In this document: positions 14,828 through 17,201 of the stretch, one piece after another
Position numbering within the stretch: the stretch's first letter is position 1
Layout: each line of letters opens with the position of its first letter
From: an uncultured Caulobacteraceae bacterium
Lineage (GTDB): Bacteria > Pseudomonadota > Alphaproteobacteria > Caulobacterales > Caulobacteraceae
Assembly: GCA_937952995.1 (NCBI GenBank)
Contig: CALFYB010000189.1
Location: forward strand, 1-17,201
Direction of reading: 5' to 3'
DNA length: 17,201 nucleotides
Notes under the pieces: model-generated
Told to the model about the DNA's origin: nothing
The model's input: only the letters and a program-made list of their open reading frames with translations
Databases searched by the model: none
Position numbers and translations under genes: made by a program

Positions 14828-15014
14828 GGTCTTTGGCAACCCCTTTCAGCATCGTCAAGGCCTTCGCGAAGGGATTCTTTTTTGGCTTATGCAATGACAT
14901 TTTACGGATGCTGCGATGCACAATCGCTAAAATGTCTTGTGGGTTAGGGATTGGGCTAAATTTCCGCTTCATATTATCGCAATGCAGCAAAATTTCGGGG
15001 CTGCGCGTGCTCAT
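14811..15014 (-). CDS. Possible small basic protein, 67 residues, unrecognised
   Basis: An open frame from ATG 15014 gives 67 residues, rich in Lys, Arg, Pro and Ile, with no signal peptide, membrane helix or motif I know. Internal ATGs at 14972 and 14903 could give 53- or 30-residue forms. None of the starts has a good ribosome site. In favour: it is on the same strand as its neighbours, sits in a gap otherwise empty of genes, and ends in a hairpin that resembles a terminator. Against: the codons run through an elaborate inverted repeat (14892-14939), which suggests RNA structure rather than coding, and the amino-acid make-up is not typical of the proteins around it. I would treat it as hypothetical. 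Confidence 0.25.
   Translation of the reverse strand: MSTRSPEILLHCDNMKRKFSPIPNPQDILAIVHRSIRKMSLHKPKKNPFAKALTMLKGVAKDPLPQV
14892..14939. repeat. Compound hairpin in the exbB-tRNA-Phe gap
   Basis: GACATTTTA (14896-14904) pairs perfectly with TAAAATGTC (14928-14936). CAA (14892-14894) and TTG (14937-14939) extend it past a one-base bulge. Inside, GCGAT (14913-14917) pairs with ATCGC (14923-14927), stacked directly on the outer helix, with a 5-base loop and an 8-base bulge (14905-14912). That makes 17 base pairs in 48 bases, far more than expected of random sequence. Its direction and role are not known. Confidence 0.6.
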
Positions 15015-15025
15015 TTTAAGTCAGA

Positions 15026-15076
15026 CCCGCCTAATCCTGCGCCTCCAATTGATCTTCGATGTGCGACCTAGGCGGG
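15026..15076. repeat. Inverted repeat with 35-base spacer
   Basis: CCCGCCTA (15026-15033) and TAGGCGGG (15069-15076) are perfect 8-base inverted copies. The spacer has no further long pairing. It is the third such repeat within 280 bases of this gap. Confidence 0.4.
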
Positions 15077-15221
15077 GATCCGATGCATTCCGCCGCTTAA
15101 GATGGAAACACTCAAAATACGGGGGCGACCATGGATGAGACGGTCCGGCTCGAAGAATGAACAGAGCCATCAAACCAAGTTGGCTCGAACACGTTGCCGG
15201 GATGATATTTATTGGAAAAAA

Positions 15222-15297
15222 TGGTGCCTGGGGGCGGATTCGAACCACCGACACGCGGATTTTCAATCCGCTGCTCTACCAACTGAGCTACCCAGGC
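15222..15297 (-). tRNA. tRNA-Phe (GAA anticodon)
   Basis: The minus strand folds into a standard 76-base cloverleaf with encoded CCA. The acceptor is GCCTGGG/CCCAGGC, the anticodon stem GCGGA/TCCGC with loop TTGAAAA (anticodon GAA), and the T arm GGTGG-TTCGAAT-CCGCC. Six Ts follow the CCA at once (15221-15216), which may help end transcription. It lies downstream of yacG on the same strand, a neighbour relationship I associate with alphaproteobacterial maf-rng-yacG clusters. Confidence 0.97.
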
Positions 15298-15461
15298 CTA
15301 CGAGGCGTCCCAAAGGGACCCTGCGATGATCCGCTTCGTCTGCGGAGGCGAGGTCTATAGGTCAGGCGCTGCAGCCTGTCCAGCATCCAAAAGGCCTCTG
15401 AGACAGGTTTTGTACCTTCCTCCACAGAGAAGCCGATTTAGGCCAGGACCGTACTGCGAGC
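15298..15461. other. Gap between tRNA-Phe and yacG with small hairpins
   Basis: The 164 bases hold two short hairpins: GTCCC-AAA-GGGAC (15307-15319) and CAGGC-GCTGCA-GCCTG (15363-15378). Neither is followed by a T-run. They could be processing or pausing structures between the yacG message and the tRNA. No gene is seen. Confidence 0.35.
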
Positions 15462-15659
15462 CTATTCGTCGGACCACTCATCCCGATCAGGCCCTTGATC
15501 CTCGTCTGATTCACCGTCGCCCTCGGTATGTTTAGAGCCCGGAATGACATAGGCCCCGGTCAGCCAACGATTGAGATCAACATCCGCACATCGCTTAGAG
15601 CAAAAGGGTCTGTAGGCCGGATCAACCGGCTTACGACATTGAGGACAGGCCGCCGTCAT
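15462..15659 (-). CDS. yacG: DNA gyrase inhibitor YacG (zinc-binding)
   Basis: YacG is a small zinc protein that binds GyrB and inhibits DNA gyrase. The 65 residues carry the whole family pattern: Cys5-PQ-Cys8 and Cys20-SKR-Cys24 as four zinc ligands ('ACPQC...RPFCSKRCADVDLNRWLTGAYVIP'), with the conserved DLxxW and the Y-IP that follow. The acidic tail from about residue 42 to the end (rich in Asp, Glu and Ser) is usual for the family and is probably disordered. Its ATG (15659-15657) overlaps the stop codon of the upstream RNase gene in the form ATGA, so translation of the two is likely coupled. The position after an RNase E/G gene and maf agrees with the usual alphaproteobacterial gene order. 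Confidence 0.93.
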   Translation of the reverse strand: MTAACPQCRKPVDPAYRPFCSKRCADVDLNRWLTGAYVIPGSKHTEGDGESDEDQGPDRDEWSDE

Positions 15660-16708
15660 GTGATTCTGACATCCAGATGATCAAATCCAAGGTTGGGTAC
15701 AGCCTCGGCAAAGGGTTGCAGATCATATCGCGGACCGATTCTCGCCGCTAGGTCAGGCAGAAAAACCTCAGCCGCTTGGGCAACAGCGGGCGCACAGATG
15801 AGGGCCAACCGCCCGCCAGGGTCGGCGCGGCCCTCCTGTTCAGCCATTCGCATCAATCGCAGGGCGAGCGTCGCTGCTGTGAATCGCCCGTCTATTTCGC
15901 AAAGCAGTTCCATTGTCGGAGCCTGATGACGCGGGATGGCCAATTCAAGCGTACCGAACCGACTGATTGGACCGACAACAACGCCCGGCTGATCCGGGGC
16001 GAAGGCAGATTTCACCGCCCCGCTGATCGCGTCGCCGTCCTGCCCCTTACCAATGAGATCAAAAACGACCAGTCCCGCGAGCCCTTTAAGCCGGATCAAC
16101 CGAGCCGCCTGCGCAATTGCCGAAAGATTGGCTTGGCGCATGGCCCGCCGTGGGTCGCCGCCGCCTCTCGCTCCGAGATCGACATCGATGGAGGTGAGCG
16201 CTCGAGTGGTCTCGATAGCGATAGAGCCGCCGCCCGGTAGGCCGTGCTCTATGGCCAAGACTTGCGATTCAGCAAGATCAGCGACTTCACGAGCCAACGC
16301 CCCTGTGATGATGGCTTGATCAGGCGCATAGACCTTCAGTTGCGCCTCAATGGTCGGTGCCGCCGCGAGCAACCGGGGCAACCCCTCCGCAAGACCGGTG
16401 AAACGCGCAACAGGTCCCTTGCCTCGGCGGGCGGGACTGGTGATGGCGACCGATATCAAGGCCCCTTCCGTGAGCCGTAGAGCGTCGCCCGTAAGGTTCA
16501 GCAGGGTTTCTGACCCTTGGCCCAGATCCAAGAAGGCGGTGGCGAGGCTGCGATCGATTCGCCGTACCCGCGCGGCCCACTGTTCGCCCGCGATCGGGCC
16601 GGGCATGGAACTGCGCTGGATCAATAGACGCTCTGGCCGGCCATCGAGCGTGACCACACCCCGCCGCTCTCCCGGCGCATCATCAAGATAGAGACGGCGA
16701 GCGTTCAC
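15656..16708 (-). CDS. Ribonuclease E/G family protein, short form
   Basis: A 350-residue member of the RNase E/G family, endonucleases that cut single-stranded, AU-rich RNA and process rRNA. Residues ~40-75 ('WAARVRRIDRSLATAFLDLGQGSETLLNL') look like the S1 RNA-binding part. 'GGGSIAIETTRALTSIDVD' (159-177) and 'LAGLVVFDLIG' (210-220) are the DNase-I-like catalytic blocks. Asp175 and Asp217 stand where E. coli RNase E has its two magnesium-binding aspartates (303 and 346). The protein ends soon after the catalytic core, and the CPxC zinc-link that joins RNase E/G dimers is absent, as is any scaffold tail. So it is either a compact RNase G-like enzyme or a diverged form. The start is GTG 16708, nine bases after the maf stop codon. 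The end overlaps yacG by four bases. The three genes look like one operon. Confidence 0.85.
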   Translation of the reverse strand: MNARRLYLDDAPGERRGVVTLDGRPERLLIQRSSMPGPIAGEQWAARVRRIDRSLATAFLDLGQGSETLLNLTGDALRLTEGALISVAITSPARRGKGPVARFTGLAEGLPRLLAAAPTIEAQLKVYAPDQAIITGALAREVADLAESQVLAIEHGLPGGGSIAIETTRALTSIDVDLGARGGGDPRRAMRQANLSAIAQAARLIRLKGLAGLVVFDLIGKGQDGDAISGAVKSAFAPDQPGVVVGPISRFGTLELAIPRHQAPTMELLCEIDGRFTAATLALRLMRMAEQEGRADPGGRLALICAPAVAQAAEVFLPDLAARIGPRYDLQPFAEAVPNLGFDHLDVRIT

Positions 16709-16717
16709 GACTGGGTA

Positions 16718-17201
16718 TCAGGTCGAAGGGGCCGGTGGGCGAAACCCGAGCCCTTCGAGCAGGCAAAGGGTCTCATAGAGGGGCAATCCCACCACCGACG
16801 GATAGGAGCCCTGCAACTCGATGACAAAACCACCAGCGCGGCCTTGAATGGCGTAGCCACCCGCCTTGCCATGCCATTCACCGCTGGCGATGTAGGCCTC
16901 GATTTCATCCTTAGACAGGCGCTTAAAGGTTAAGCGGGTTTCTACCAAACGCTGGGCGTGCCGTCCATCCGGAGACAGAACGCAAAGGCCGGTCATGACG
17001 CGATGGCCCCGACCGGACAGCAGTCCTAGGCAATGACGCGCTTGAGCTTCGGTCTCGGCTTTCGGCAGGACCCTGCGGCCGACGGCGACCACGGTGTCCG
17101 CACCAATCACGAACGCCCCCTGATTGCGCGATGAGGCCGCTATGGCTTTGCCATGGGCTAACCTCAGGGCCAAGAGACGCGGGGTCTCTTTGGCCAGAGG
17201 G
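16718..17201 (-). CDS. maf: Maf-like nucleoside triphosphate pyrophosphatase, 5' end beyond window
   Basis: Only the C-terminal ~160 residues are present; the frame is open through the right edge of the window, so the true start lies outside. Maf proteins hydrolyse nucleoside triphosphates, including modified ones, to monophosphates and are linked to septum control and nucleotide-pool cleaning. The conserved blocks are 'VIGADTVVAVGRRVLPKAET', 'GHRVMTGLCV', 'ETRLTFKRLSKDEIEAYIASGEWHGKAGGYAIQGRAGGFV' and 'GSYPSVVGLPLYETLCLL', all highly characteristic. The catalytic acid is the Asp of GADTVV. A TTG inside the frame at 17173 should not be taken as the start, because in-frame family-like coding ('PLAKETPRLLALR') continues upstream of it. 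It heads the visible part of the maf - RNase - yacG operon. In many alphaproteobacteria infA precedes maf; that region is not visible here. Confidence 0.93.
   Translation of the reverse strand, partial: PLAKETPRLLALRLAHGKAIAASSRNQGAFVIGADTVVAVGRRVLPKAETEAQARHCLGLLSGRGHRVMTGLCVLSPDGRHAQRLVETRLTFKRLSKDEIEAYIASGEWHGKAGGYAIQGRAGGFVIELQGSYPSVVGLPLYETLCLLEGLGFRPPAPST

Larger units (their letters stand above)
14578..15221. other. 644-base gap with several inverted repeats and no recognised gene
   Basis: Between exbB and tRNA-Phe I recognise no protein family on either strand. The part nearest exbB (14578-14790) presumably holds its promoter, though no clear hexamers stand out. The middle part (about 14798-15076) is richer in A and T than the surrounding genes and contains three inverted repeats (listed separately) and a 67-codon minus-strand frame. 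The last part (15077-15221) shows nothing identifiable. Possible readings are a structured small RNA, a remnant repeat element, or a small unrecognised gene with its own terminator. Confidence 0.6.

Noticed and set aside
14833..15138. 101-codon plus-strand frame in the exbB-tRNA-Phe gap
   Set aside because: No ribosome site, odd composition and no motif, and it overlaps all three inverted repeats; less plausible than the minus-strand frame.

Overview
The window looks like chromosomal DNA from a high-GC alphaproteobacterium, most likely of the Caulobacterales. The order is inferred from protein style and gene order, not from a search. The support is: a histidine tRNA with no encoded G-1, a G1-U72 pair and A73, which is the arrangement known from an alphaproteobacterial clade; a maf - RNase E/G - yacG - tRNA-Phe cluster; a DUF2336 protein; a TonB/ExbB/ExbD operon with a long proline-rich spacer; and a possible CtrA box.

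Layout. Bases 1-33 are not biological: they are the Illumina TruSeq read-2 adapter, so this is a raw contig end. The next ~166 bases encode two membrane segments of a cation-efflux (CDF) transporter, joined in frame to the front half of a DUF2336 gene (to 724). That join looks like a read or assembly chimera. A class III CoA-transferase (909-2090, +) runs tail to tail, with a 4-base overlap, into a lytic-transglycosylase-like gene (2087-2935, -). Then follow, all on the minus strand, a ThiO-type glycine oxidase, an orphan CheW, a GT39-type membrane glycosyltransferase with a GT2-GtrA fusion (a likely two-gene operon), and an acyl-CoA ligase. Two unrelated alpha/beta hydrolases on the plus strand (9349-10404, secreted; 10660-11547, epoxide-hydrolase type) flank tRNA-His (-). 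A Tat-type lipoprotein M48 peptidase (-) overlaps the second hydrolase at its 3' end.

The right third holds an exbB-exbD-tonB operon (14577 to 12545, -) closed by a textbook terminator. Next is a ~640-base stretch without a recognised gene but rich in inverted repeats. After it come tRNA-Phe, yacG, a short RNase E/G and the 3' part of maf, all on the minus strand and running off the right edge.

How the genes work together. ExbB, ExbD and TonB form the motor that powers outer-membrane receptors. The GT2-GtrA/GT39 pair probably makes a polyprenyl-phosphate sugar, flips it and transfers it to an envelope acceptor. Maf, RNase E/G and YacG sit in a conserved housekeeping cluster. The remaining genes are mostly single metabolic units.

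I found no CRISPR array, prophage, toxin-antitoxin pair, transposase or clearly new multi-gene system. The items most worth checking are the adapter and chimera at the left end, the structured gap at 14798-15076, a 43-base inverted-repeat element flanked by 7-base direct repeats at 7484-7540, and the unusual tRNA-His.
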